Position numbers and translations under genes: made by a program | NCBI GenBank assembly: GCA_002361365.1 | Contig: DEST01000067.1 | Location: 1 to 27,338, forward strand | Direction: 5' to 3' | DNA length: 27,338 bases | Origin: Alphaproteobacteria bacterium UBA3307 | GTDB taxonomy: Bacteria > Pseudomonadota > Alphaproteobacteria > RF32 > CAG-239 | In this document: positions 1 through 6,629 of the stretch, piece by piece | Position numbering within the stretch: position 1 is the stretch's first letter | Layout of the letters: each line of letters starts with the position of its first letter | The notes under the pieces: model-generated | Seen by the model: only the letters and a program-made list of their open reading frames with translations | Told to the model about the DNA's origin: nothing | Database searches by the model: none

Positions 1-2
1 TT

Positions 3-623
3 TGTCATGTCCAAAACGTCATTGATGAAACACTCGCTTCAACGGAAAAGGGTAAATCTCTCGCAGCCTCGCAAAACTGGTTCGAAAGCAAACGTTTAGC
101 AAGCGGTTTATATCCTGTCGCACTTAATAAGAAAGCTCAATTTGTGAGTGTTCCATGGAACAAACTTTATAAACACGATATTATCCGAAAGTACAACATT
201 ACCTTTCCGCCTAAGTTGAATCAGGAGGACGAATTTTGGTTGTGGGCCTATATGATACATTGTAAAACTTTTTATTTTGTTGATGAAAAATTGTATTATT
301 ATGTGCGGCGTATCGGTTCTGTTATGGATGCATTGTATTCTACACCTATAGCACTGGATATTTTTGACCAATGCAAAAATATTTATGAAAACACAAAAAG
401 ATTTACAAATATTATACAGTATAAAGACGTATTGGCACAAGATTTTATTGCGCAAAGTAATTCCCGCAAAAAAAGAATCTCTCCGAGTTTGTATCCGCAA
501 TTTTTAGAAAAAATCAGAGAATATGCTCTATATGTCAATGCATCATATTGCACATTTGAGTTCTATAAGCAGATAAAACAGCAAATAGGCAACAAGATTG
601 CAGAACATAATAATCATTCGTAA
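3..623 (+). CDS. Glycosyltransferase family 2, C-terminal part (5' end cut by window)
   Basis: The frame is open from base 3 to the TAA at 621-623, so this is the 3' part of a gene beginning left of the window. The visible protein contains an acidic 'NQEDEFW' segment followed by 'FVDEKLYYYVRR'. It lines up in order and spacing with 'FAEDVIFLL...LAEPLYFYCHH' in the GT2 enzyme at 22607-23620, so I read it as the acceptor-side half of a GT-A fold family-2 sugar transferase; the N-terminal nucleotide-sugar site would lie upstream. Such enzymes add sugars to LPS or capsule at the cytoplasmic face. An internal ATG-like start near 144 is not needed, because the frame continues upstream without a stop. 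The gene at 645 follows after 21 bases with its own ribosome site, suggesting one operon. Substrate cannot be told from sequence. Confidence 0.7.
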   Translation, partial: CHVQNVIDETLASTEKGKSLAASQNWFESKRLASGLYPVALNKKAQFVSVPWNKLYKHDIIRKYNITFPPKLNQEDEFWLWAYMIHCKTFYFVDEKLYYYVRRIGSVMDALYSTPIALDIFDQCKNIYENTKRFTNIIQYKDVLAQDFIAQSNSRKKRISPSLYPQFLEKIREYALYVNASYCTFEFYKQIKQQIGNKIAEHNNHS

Positions 624-644
624 AATAAATAAAGGATATGAAAA

Positions 645-1082
645 GTGCTATCAAAAAATCAATTTCCTAAACAGAAAAATGTGTTAAAACTCTTTGGTCT
701 TATACCGCTTTGGTGTTGCAAAAAGCGCGGCGGAAAATATACTTACAGCCTGTTAGGTATTCCAATTTGGAAAATACGCAAAATGGAAAACAGCCGTATT
801 GCGAAGTATTATCTTTTCAATATTCCGATATTGAAAGCGTATAATCAAATAAATACGCCGTTGGAAATTCTGGCACACCAACAACAGTATATTCAACGGT
901 TTGAAAAAGAATTATCCGAACAGTTAGAACAATCAACACGGCAACTGCAACTGCTTAATGAGCATAAAAAAGAGATTGTTCTGCATAAAACGATGCTTAA
1001 TGCACATAAAGAAGAGATAACCTTGCACAAAACGATGCTTAATGAATTGTATGATGTCTGCTCTAAAATTAAAACTGACTAA
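645..1082 (+). CDS. Small glycan-locus protein with three LFG-IPL-K motifs and a coiled coil
   Basis: The 145-aa protein starts at GTG 645, with AAAGGA at 631-636 eight bases upstream. Residues 13-67 hold three copies of a short aromatic/basic motif: VLKLFGLIPLW, TYSLLGIPIWKIRK and KYYLFNIPILK. Residues 73-137 are predicted coiled coil, including a 14-residue repeat (HK-EI-LHKTMLN, twice) encoded by a 42-bp DNA duplication. There is no signal peptide and no true membrane helix. The same motif ends the GT2 and GT8 enzymes at 22607 and 23666, so I infer a membrane-surface or docking element used by surface-glycan enzymes, here on a non-catalytic coiled-coil partner of the preceding glycosyltransferase. 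Its stop codon overlaps the convergent gene by four bases. Function is not known to me. Confidence 0.6.
   Translation: MLSKNQFPKQKNVLKLFGLIPLWCCKKRGGKYTYSLLGIPIWKIRKMENSRIAKYYLFNIPILKAYNQINTPLEILAHQQQYIQRFEKELSEQLEQSTRQLQLLNEHKKEIVLHKTMLNAHKEEITLHKTMLNELYDVCSKIKTD
963..1044 (+). repeat. 42-bp in-frame tandem duplication in coiled-coil gene
   Basis: Two near-identical units begin at 963 and 1005, a period of 42 bases or 14 codons. They end in the same sequence, AAAACGATGCTTAATG, and differ mainly at synonymous or conservative positions. The unit length of two heptads would lengthen a coiled coil without breaking its register. Confidence 0.7.
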
Positions 1083-1906
1083 TCGTCAAAAATATCTTCA
1101 CCGACCAGATTTTTCATCATTTCTTTTTTGGATTGAGATGATTCATCATCAAGATAAACTTTAATTTTTGCGGCAGCGCGCTGTTCTTCCCATGCTTTTC
1201 TCTCAGCAAGAGCTATCTGTCTTGCTTTTTGCTGTTCTGCTTTGCGCTTTTCAATTTCAGCCCGAGCTAACTGCCTTAAATGTTCTTGATTAGCTTTAAT
1301 ATCTTCCTTTGATAAAATGTATGTACTGAAAAATTCTCGGGCAAATTTATAAATAATGCTTCGACGTTTTTTAATATCTGCATCATTCATACACGTTTTT
1401 TCCTCATCGCTCAAACCTGTTGAAACAACAAAATTATAAAATGGTATTTTGCGGTCCAGCCAAGTTTTGACTTGCACATTGTCTGTAACATCAATATACG
1501 GTGTATCTCCAGTGCCGCTTGAATGAATATTTACCAACTCCGTATTACCGGATAGAATCTTTAGAAATACTTCGGTAGTGCGCCAAATTTCCTTTGGCTG
1601 TTCCTGATTATAGACATATCCGAGGTGTGCATCATATGACTTGATACTAAATAAAATCCCCTTGTTTTGCAATTTGCGTTTAACAAACGGTACCATAAAA
1701 TATTTTGCTGTACTGAATGTATGGGCGGTTGCGTATTCATCTTCAGATGAGGTATCTTGCTTGCTGACAGAGGCGATGATATAGACTTTTCTAAAGCCGA
1801 TAAAACCTTTTTTAAGGACACGAACATTGGTGAACTCAATGGATTTTCCGTATTGTTTTTCGTATAACTGTTCTAAATCTTGTTTTTGAATAATAGTCTT
1901 TGCCAT
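1079..1906 (-). CDS. Unrecognised 275-aa protein with charged C-terminal helix
   Basis: The ATG at 1906 is preceded by AAGAGGC at a good distance. The protein has no signal peptide or membrane helix. Residues about 20-180 look like a mixed alpha/beta domain (VRVLKKGFIGFRKVYIIASV, FMVPFVKRKL, IPFYNFVVSTGL). Residues about 195-250 are a long Lys/Arg/Glu/Ala-rich helix (EIEKRKAEQQKARQIALAER), followed by an acidic tail ending in DIFDD. I do not recognise a family. The gene is convergent with the coiled-coil gene and the stop codons overlap (1079-1082), with no terminator room between them. Upstream lie the long inverted repeat and rpsA on the same strand. The charged helix would fit a structural or nucleic-acid-associated protein, but that is a guess. 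Confidence 0.6.
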   Translation of the reverse strand: MAKTIIQKQDLEQLYEKQYGKSIEFTNVRVLKKGFIGFRKVYIIASVSKQDTSSEDEYATAHTFSTAKYFMVPFVKRKLQNKGILFSIKSYDAHLGYVYNQEQPKEIWRTTEVFLKILSGNTELVNIHSSGTGDTPYIDVTDNVQVKTWLDRKIPFYNFVVSTGLSDEEKTCMNDADIKKRRSIIYKFAREFFSTYILSKEDIKANQEHLRQLARAEIEKRKAEQQKARQIALAERKAWEEQRAAAKIKVYLDDESSQSKKEMMKNLVGEDIFDD

Positions 1907-2033
1907 TTTTGCCTCTTAACTATTTTACATTTAACATATTTAAAAAAAATTGCAAGAAATTTATGACTGAAGTTTTGTAACAAAAACAAATGCAAAGGAA
2001 GTCTGTTTGCGCGGTGTATAAGATATGCACTCA

Positions 2034-2139
2034 AAAAACTCGGATAACGCAGTAAATACGAAGGGGGATTTTGACGACGTGTACAAAAGAAGTACACGAG
2101 GAAAAATCCCCCAAGTAGTTACCCGTTAGACGAGTTTTT
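2034..2139 (-). repeat. Long imperfect inverted repeat (about 106 bp) directly after rpsA
   Basis: Arms AAAAACTCG (2034-2042) and CGAGTTTTT (2131-2139) close an extended hairpin. Further in, TAACG/CGTTA, TAA/TTA and TAC/GTA pair with small internal loops. Then GGGGGATTTT (2063-2072) pairs with AAAATCCCCC (about 2103-2112), and GTGTAC pairs with GTACAC around a 7-base loop. In all about 33 base pairs can form. It starts one base after the rpsA stop codon. Read on the minus strand it ends in a run of six T, so it may act as the rpsA terminator, but it is far larger than a usual one. It could also be a palindromic mobile element (MITE/REP-like). Confidence 0.7.
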
Positions 2140-2140
2140 A

Positions 2141-3823
2141 TTAGTTGGCTTTTTTCAAGGCCTCACCCAAAGCCTCTCCGAGAGAAGAACCTCCGGTTGT
2201 GTTGGAATATTCTTCCAAGACCTTCTTTTCTTCGTCAATTTCAAGCGCTTTTATAGACAAGCCGATTTTTACATTTTTCTTGTCAACTGAGGTTACTTTA
2301 GCTTCAACTACATCACCTTCATTGAAGTTTGCCGGATTTTGCAAAGCCTTGTCCTTCGACAAGTCAGCCTTTTTAATGGTAGCACTTAATCCTTCAACTT
2401 CAACGGCAATACCCTTGTCGTCAACAGACTTAACCACAGCCTTTACCACATCACCCTTTTTGATATTGGCAAGTGCCTGATTTACACTGTCCTCGGAAAG
2501 TTGCTTAATCCCGAGGCTGATGCGCTCTTTATCTACATCAACATCAATGATTTTAGCTTCAATTTCCTGACCTTTGGTATAATCTTTAACTGCTTCTTCA
2601 CCGGATTTCTCCCAAGAAATATCTGAGAGGTGAATCATACCGTCGATTTCATCGGTCAAGCCGATAAATAAACCGAATTCGGTAATGTTTTTGATTTTAC
2701 CGCTGATGACCGAGCCGACCGGATGCTCATCAACATAAGCAGCCCAAGGATTCGGCTGGCATTGTTTGATACCGAGACTGATACGACGTTTGTCGGCATC
2801 AACTTCCAAAACCTTAACTTCAACTTCTTCGGAAGTGGAAACAATCTTGCCCGGATGAACGTTTTTACGTGTCCAGCTCATTTCGGAAACGTGTACCAAA
2901 CCTTCAATACCGTCCTCGAGTTCAACAAACGCGCCGTAATCAGTAATATTGGTGACTTTACCTTTGTAAATTTCATCAACCTTATACTTGTCGGCAACTG
3001 CTTGCCACGGGTCATTTTCAAGCTGTTTCATACCCAAGCTGATACGTTGAGTATCTTCATTGAAACGAATTACCTGAACTTTAACATTTTGACCGACGGT
3101 TAAAACTTCTGCCGGATGATTGATGCGCTTCCAAGAAATATCGGTAACGTGCAACAAACCGTCAACGCCGCCCAAATCAATAAATGCACCGTAATCGGTA
3201 ATGTTTTTAACAACACCGTCAAGGATAGCGCCTTCTTTAATGCCGTCAATCAATTCGGCACGAGCTTCGGCTCTGGTTTCTTCTAAGACAACACGGCGAG
3301 AAACCACGATGTTGCCGCGAACTTTATCCATTTTCAAAATTTGGAACGGTTGCGAAATACCCATAAGCGGAGTAATATCTCTTATCGGGCGAATATCAAT
3401 TTGCGAACCCGGCAAGAAAGCGATTGCGCCGTTCAAATCAACCGTAAAGCCGCCTTTAACGCGACCAAAGATGATACCGTTGACGCGTTCGCCGGCGTTC
3501 ATGGATTTTTCTAAGTCAACCCATACTTCTTCACGGCGAGCTTTTTCACGAGAAAGTACAATGTTGCCGTCTTTGTCTTCATATCTGTCGACCAAAACTT
3601 CAACAACATCGCCGACTTTGAGTTCCGGATTGGTGCCGAACTCGCGCACCGGAATGTTACCTTCTGATTTTAAGCCGACATCAACTGTTACATAATCATC
3701 GGAAATTTTAACGATTGTACCTTTTACAACGGTACCCAAGATGCCGTTTTCACCGAACTGTTCGTTTAAAAGATCTTCGAAATTTTCGGTCATTTCCGGC
3801 ATTTTAAATTCTGTATTTGTCAT
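2141..3823 (-). CDS. rpsA: 30S ribosomal protein S1
   Basis: The 560-aa protein matches the usual length of proteobacterial S1 and carries six S1 (OB-fold) repeats, at roughly residues 28-95, 112-178, 196-264, 281-351, 368-438 and 455-526. Repeats 3-5 show the typical 'ITDYGAFIDLGGVDGLLHVTDISW' style signature (broken into shorter conserved blocks: DYGAF, GLxH, ISW). S1 binds the 30S subunit and mRNA leaders and unfolds them for initiation, especially on mRNAs with a weak Shine-Dalgarno sequence. The ATG at 3823 itself has no clear Shine-Dalgarno sequence (the preceding bases are AAACTAAATTTAT), as in E. coli rpsA, where S1 represses its own translation; autoregulation here is inferred. The gene is transcribed alone from a promoter at 3927-3954, and the long inverted repeat follows its stop. 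Confidence 0.97.
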   Translation of the reverse strand: MTNTEFKMPEMTENFEDLLNEQFGENGILGTVVKGTIVKISDDYVTVDVGLKSEGNIPVREFGTNPELKVGDVVEVLVDRYEDKDGNIVLSREKARREEVWVDLEKSMNAGERVNGIIFGRVKGGFTVDLNGAIAFLPGSQIDIRPIRDITPLMGISQPFQILKMDKVRGNIVVSRRVVLEETRAEARAELIDGIKEGAILDGVVKNITDYGAFIDLGGVDGLLHVTDISWKRINHPAEVLTVGQNVKVQVIRFNEDTQRISLGMKQLENDPWQAVADKYKVDEIYKGKVTNITDYGAFVELEDGIEGLVHVSEMSWTRKNVHPGKIVSTSEEVEVKVLEVDADKRRISLGIKQCQPNPWAAYVDEHPVGSVISGKIKNITEFGLFIGLTDEIDGMIHLSDISWEKSGEEAVKDYTKGQEIEAKIIDVDVDKERISLGIKQLSEDSVNQALANIKKGDVVKAVVKSVDDKGIAVEVEGLSATIKKADLSKDKALQNPANFNEGDVVEAKVTSVDKKNVKIGLSIKALEIDEEKKVLEEYSNTTGGSSLGEALGEALKKAN

Positions 3824-3926
3824 ATAAATTTAGTTTTCAAAAAATTGCCAACTTTCATAAAAGCGGACTTGTGCGAGGTTAAATCACAGCCGTTTATAAG
3901 CGCACCCTCACAAACAACTGCCTTTT

Positions 3927-3954
3927 CTTATACACAAAAAATATTATTTTTCAA
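3927..3954 (-). promoter_or_regulatory. rpsA sigma-70 promoter
   Basis: On the minus strand TTGAAA (3949-3954) and TATAAG (3927-3932) are 16 bases apart. This predicts a leader of about 97 nt. GTGCG and CGCAC inside it can pair, which would give the rpsA leader a stem that S1 might recognise. Confidence 0.6.
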
Positions 3955-4005
3955 GTGTTTTTTGATAAATTTAGCAATTTTTTTAATTAAATTTCTTTAG
4001 ATTTT

Positions 4006-4236
4006 TTATTCAAACACAATACGCATTTTTTTGCCATAGAATTCGGTAAGACGGCGAAAAGCGGTGTATTGAATAAATTTGCCGATTTCCATTCCTTCAA
4101 TTACCCGTTCCGGCAACTTGGTCTGAAAAGCTACACTCTTTAAATACATTCCGCGCTGTTTACGCAATTTCCACAGCTCATAGCCGATTTCGCGTAACGT
4201 TTCTTTATCCATAAAGCAACAACTTTTGTTTGACAT
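4006..4236 (-). CDS. Small helix-turn-helix (XRE-like) protein
   Basis: A 76-aa protein with ATG at 4236 and a strong AAGAGGAG ribosome site. After a short Cys-containing N-terminus, residues 13-70 follow the XRE/Cro pattern: 'LREIGYELWKLRKQRGM' as helix 1, 'LKSVAFQTKLPERVIEGMEIGK' as the HTH, then 'TAFRRLTEFYGKKMRI'. This resembles the lambda-repressor-like fold but lacks the usual Ser/Asn contacts of classic members, so DNA binding is likely but not certain. The candidate structured RNA and its terminator end only 27 bases upstream of the start codon, so this gene may be controlled by attenuation in that leader. rpsA follows downstream from its own promoter, with no clear terminator between them. 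Confidence 0.65.
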   Translation of the reverse strand: MSNKSCCFMDKETLREIGYELWKLRKQRGMYLKSVAFQTKLPERVIEGMEIGKFIQYTAFRRLTEFYGKKMRIVFE

Positions 4237-4263
4237 TTTTTGAACTCCTCTTTTGCTTAAATT

Positions 4264-4297
4264 AAAACAAAAACCACCCTAAATTCCTTTAAGGTGG
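4264..4297 (-). terminator. Rho-independent terminator of the candidate RNA
   Basis: Plus-strand arms CCACCCTAAA (4274-4283) and TTTAAGGTGG (4288-4297) form a 10-position stem with one mismatch and a TTCC loop. On the minus strand the stem is followed by TTTTTGTTTT. Confidence 0.75.
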
Positions 4298-4415
4298 GGA
4301 GCTCACAACTGCAAACAGACAGTCCGACATATTCAATATATTCAGCCGACTCCCCTTAAGAGGAGTTTTTCTGCTTGAGGAGATGTGAGGCTCCGCCGAC
4401 GACCTCTCGCCGACA
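4264..4415 (-). ncRNA. Candidate structured RNA (about 150 nt) or attenuating leader
   Basis: A promoter (4422-4449) and a hairpin-plus-U-run terminator (4264-4297) bracket a non-coding, relatively GC-rich stretch. The RNA folds well by eye. GGAG-c-CUCACA pairs with UGUGAGCUCC as a closing stem, and CAAGCAGA pairs with UCUGUUUG. A 7-bp hairpin ACUCCUC-UUAA-GGGGAGU forms inside, and a second arm carries GUCGGC and AUAUU. CUCCU, an anti-Shine-Dalgarno-like string, occurs three times. The size and elongated shape are compatible with a 6S-like RNA, but I cannot match known 6S signature bases. Alternatives are an independent sRNA, or a cis leader for the HTH gene starting 27 bases beyond the terminator. 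No Rfam family was recognised by eye. Confidence 0.55.
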
Positions 4416-4421
4416 GGAGTT

Positions 4422-4449
4422 ATATTATGACAAATCCGCAAAATTGCAA
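4422..4449 (-). promoter_or_regulatory. Promoter of the candidate RNA
   Basis: Minus-strand TTGCAA (4444-4449) and TAATAT (4422-4427) are 16 bases apart, predicting a start near 4415. Confidence 0.5.
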
Positions 4450-4463
4450 GCAAAAAAATAGGT

Positions 4464-4510
4464 AAAAACAAAAAATCCCCGAAAACCGCAGTCAACACGG
4501 CTTCGGGGAT
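4464..4510 (-). terminator. Terminator of the helical-repeat gene
   Basis: Arms ATCCCCGAA (4475-4483) and TTCGGGGAT (4502-4510) with an inner CCG/CGG pair are followed on the minus strand by TTTTTGTTTTT. It lies just after the stop at 4515 and separates that gene from the candidate RNA downstream. Confidence 0.8.
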
Positions 4511-4514
4511 ATTA

Positions 4515-5099
4515 TTATGCCTTGGCGTTGTGGTAGAGGTCGTAGAGAGCCACCAACTCCGGTGCAGCCTTCTTGCGGAATTCCGGCTCGACATCGCGGA
4601 AGAACCTGCGCTTGTTCTTGACGTATATTTGCAAGTCCTCGGCATTCTCCGGCAACAACAGCTTCAGCTCGGCCTCGCGGATATGAAACTCCGTCTGGTT
4701 GATGTAGAACCTACGATACTCGCGCATTCCTCTGCCCCAAAGCAACATTTCGTTGTCGTGGTCGGCGAAGTTGTGAAACTCGATATACTTCATTAAATAC
4801 TTGCCGCGAAACTCCGGTTCAAACAGCTTAGCCTCATACACCGAACCCAGAACCCAGTTCTCCAAAAAGAACAGCAACACCTCTTCGTTTTCGGGGCGGA
4901 ACATAAGTCCCTGATTAACCTCGTGCAGCGAGTGATGCTTGAGGTATTCAAACAACGCCGGCTTGTACTCAGGCTTAAACAAATTTTTCTCGTCGTCGGG
5001 GGCAACCAGATTGCGTGGGTCTTTCAACAACTCCACCAAATCATTCACAGCCGATGAGTCCTCAAAAAAATAAGGATTGACTTCTCCATAATTTCCCAT
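4515..5099 (-). CDS. Unrecognised 194-aa helical-repeat protein
   Basis: I place the start at ATG 5099; a TTG two codons earlier is possible. There is no Shine-Dalgarno sequence, but there is a strong promoter 50-80 bases upstream and a terminator after the stop, so it is a single-gene unit. The protein is soluble, with no signal peptide. It shows degenerate repeats of about 40-50 residues pairing helices: 'LFKPEYKPALFEYLKHH', 'LFEPEFRGKYLMKYIEFH' and 'LLPENAEDLQIYVKNK', each with a charged turn, an aromatic residue and a Y-I/L-x-x-H end. This suggests an alpha-solenoid-like, protein-binding fold. Its base composition is more GC-rich than its neighbours and it favours C-ending codons (AAC, TAC, GAC), which could mean high expression or a different origin. 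I do not know its function. Confidence 0.6.
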   Translation of the reverse strand: MGNYGEVNPYFFEDSSAVNDLVELLKDPRNLVAPDDEKNLFKPEYKPALFEYLKHHSLHEVNQGLMFRPENEEVLLFFLENWVLGSVYEAKLFEPEFRGKYLMKYIEFHNFADHDNEMLLWGRGMREYRRFYINQTEFHIREAELKLLLPENAEDLQIYVKNKRRFFRDVEPEFRKKAAPELVALYDLYHNAKA

Positions 5100-5149
5100 A
5101 AGCAAAAAATTTTGATAAATAATGTATAACTAATTGATAACTTCCAATC

Positions 5150-5178
5150 AGCATAATGCAATACCATTCTTTTGTCAA
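5150..5178 (-). promoter_or_regulatory. Promoter of the helical-repeat gene
   Basis: Minus-strand TTGACA (5173-5178, perfect -35) and TATGCT (5150-5155) with a 17-base spacer. The predicted leader is about 44 nt, AT-rich and without a Shine-Dalgarno sequence. Confidence 0.65.
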
Positions 5179-5203
5179 TAAAAAAGTCAAAACAAACGTG
5201 AAT

Positions 5204-6121
5204 TTACGGAATTTTAGCTCCATAACTCTGCAACACCGCCATCATAACCGTATTATTTTGCCGCATAGCCAAATTCATTAGCGAATTTCCGTCGGGTAAA
5301 ATATAATTAGCATCAGCGTTTGCTTGCAACAGCAGTTCGGCCGAAATCACGTCATTGCGTCGCACGGCAAGACTAAGCGGAGTTTCACCAAGCGAATCGA
5401 CAATATTAACCTTGGCTCCTGCGGTTAATAGCAAACGAATAACTTCCGGCTGCTCTGCACTCAGTAATAGTGTACGATGGTAATTTTGCAAATTTACAGT
5501 ATCCGTTGCAACATAATTCAGGAGAATTTTAAGCAAAAAAGTATTGTTGTGATGCACGGCATAAAATGCGGCTTTTTGTAATGTTTGCACACAAGTCTGT
5601 TTATAGTTTGAGTGCTTATGCAGATAGCTGACCGTATTATTGCTCATATTTAGGATTGTTTGCGAACTGTTGAGTAAAATTTTTATCAAATCAGCAGGAT
5701 TTTTGGGGTCGCGATGAGCATACAGAAAAATAGTATAAAACAACAAAAAAAGCAGCAATAAAATAGCTTTGCCGGAGAAATGTCTGGTATGTTGTTTTGC
5801 TGTCTTCATCTTGACGGTTTTATCAACAGCACAATCTGAATTTTCCGATTCGCATGGAATTATGTCGTTTGAAGTGGCAGAGGCGTTATCCAAATTCTCC
5901 GGTTCATTGGTTCCGTAATAGTCATATTCTGCGCGTTTAGCCAAATCTTTCAGCACATCATAAGCCTCATTGATACGTTTTAGTTGTTCTTCGGCAATTG
6001 CATCTCCGGCATGTGTATCCGGATGATATTGTTTTGCCAACTTATAATATGCTTTCTTTATATCTTCCGGTGAAGCATCGGGTAAGACTCCTAATATGTC
6101 ATAAAATTCAGGATACGCCAT
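5204..6121 (-). CDS. Membrane J-domain protein with C-terminal ankyrin repeats
   Basis: The ATG at 6121 has AGAGGA five bases upstream. Residues 4-68 are a J domain with the diagnostic HPD at 33-35 and helices II/III (DIKKAYYKLAKQY, INEAYDVL). J domains stimulate Hsp70/DnaK ATPase. A polar linker (70-116) follows, ending in basic residues, then one transmembrane helix (about 118-135, AILLLLFLLFYTIFLYA). Residues about 180-305 contain ankyrin-type units, clearest in 'DSLGETPLSLAVRRNDVISA' and 'DGNSLMNLAMRQNN'. The basic residues before the helix predict the J domain in the cytoplasm and the ankyrins in the periplasm. It has no G/F or zinc region, so it is not DnaJ itself but a membrane co-chaperone of DjlA/DjlC-like logic with an unusual C-terminal sensor or binding domain. 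The client is unknown. Confidence 0.85.
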   Translation of the reverse strand: MAYPEFYDILGVLPDASPEDIKKAYYKLAKQYHPDTHAGDAIAEEQLKRINEAYDVLKDLAKRAEYDYYGTNEPENLDNASATSNDIIPCESENSDCAVDKTVKMKTAKQHTRHFSGKAILLLLFLLFYTIFLYAHRDPKNPADLIKILLNSSQTILNMSNNTVSYLHKHSNYKQTCVQTLQKAAFYAVHHNNTFLLKILLNYVATDTVNLQNYHRTLLLSAEQPEVIRLLLTAGAKVNIVDSLGETPLSLAVRRNDVISAELLLQANADANYILPDGNSLMNLAMRQNNTVMMAVLQSYGAKIP

Positions 6122-6193
6122 TTAATCCTCTGTATTTATAAATCCCCCATAGTATAGTCAAATACTTTAGATTTGTAAAATAAAAAATAATAG

Positions 6194-6222
6194 TTGATTT
6201 TAGTCAAAAAATATGCTATATA
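6194..6222 (+). promoter_or_regulatory. Promoter of small membrane protein gene
   Basis: TTGATT (6194-6199) and TATATA (6217-6222) are 17 bases apart. The predicted leader of about 52 nt has no Shine-Dalgarno sequence. Confidence 0.6.
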
Positions 6223-6280
6223 TTTGTCTAAACAGAAATTAGTTAGTTAGAATTATGTTTTACCCAAAATATTTTGAATT

Positions 6281-6556
6281 ATGCTACAAAAAATTATTAA
6301 ACAGCTTTTTCGAGCTGTTATTGTTATGTTTTTTGCAACTATTCTCGGTGCTGTCATTGCATACTCATCTTCTATGTTGATTTTAATCCTCGGATTGGTA
6401 CAATATGGTAACGAAATTATGCAAGGTGTTTTTATAGCGTTTGTTGTGGTGTTTGTTATGGTAATGTACACAGATATCGCAAAAAAGTATGAAAAAAAGC
6501 AGCCAACGAAAGGGGATAGAAGAAACTATTTTGAAGAAGGTGATTACCTTCGTTAA
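6281..6556 (+). CDS. Small two-helix membrane protein
   Basis: A 91-aa protein with two strong hydrophobic segments (about 12-38 and 45-63) and a charged cytoplasmic tail (KKYEKKQPTKGDRR). A positive N-terminus (KIIKQLFR) puts both ends inside. There is no Shine-Dalgarno sequence before ATG 6281. However, a good promoter upstream and a strong bidirectional terminator just after the stop argue that it is a real single-gene unit. An ATG at 6255 is out of frame. I do not recognise the family, and nothing nearby defines its role. Confidence 0.6.
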   Translation: MLQKIIKQLFRAVIVMFFATILGAVIAYSSSMLILILGLVQYGNEIMQGVFIAFVVVFVMVMYTDIAKKYEKKQPTKGDRRNYFEEGDYLR

Positions 6557-6580
6557 AGTCAAACAAAACAAGAGTATATC

Positions 6581-6620
6581 AAAAAACACCATAAGCCGTT
6601 GAAGCTTTATGGTGTTTTTT
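6581..6620. terminator. Bidirectional terminator between convergent genes
   Basis: AAAAAACACCATAA (6581-6594) pairs with TTATGGTGTTTTTT (6607-6620), with T runs on both strands. It serves the membrane-protein gene at 6281 and the convergent gene ending at 6630. Confidence 0.9.
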
Positions 6621-6629
6621 GATGCTAAA

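Noticed and set aside
1990..2010. Shared 10-mer GTCTGTTTGC near the rpsA 3' repeat and in the candidate RNA
   Set aside because: Ten bases on opposite strands are expected by chance in 27 kb; flanks do not align.
2145..3695. Plus-strand open frames opposite rpsA
   Set aside because: Shadow frames produced by the S1 repeat coding sequence; no ribosome sites.
4264..4415. Signal-recognition-particle RNA or tmRNA
   Set aside because: The conserved SRP tetraloop/GGAAGCA region and the tmRNA tag and tRNA-like ends are absent.
4289..4645. 118-aa minus-strand frame across the terminator and candidate RNA
   Set aside because: It overlaps the helical-repeat gene in another frame and runs through a terminator and promoter; Ser/Arg-rich translation without domain.
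6255..6281. Upstream ATG for the small membrane protein
   Set aside because: ATG 6255 is not in the same frame as the protein starting at 6281.
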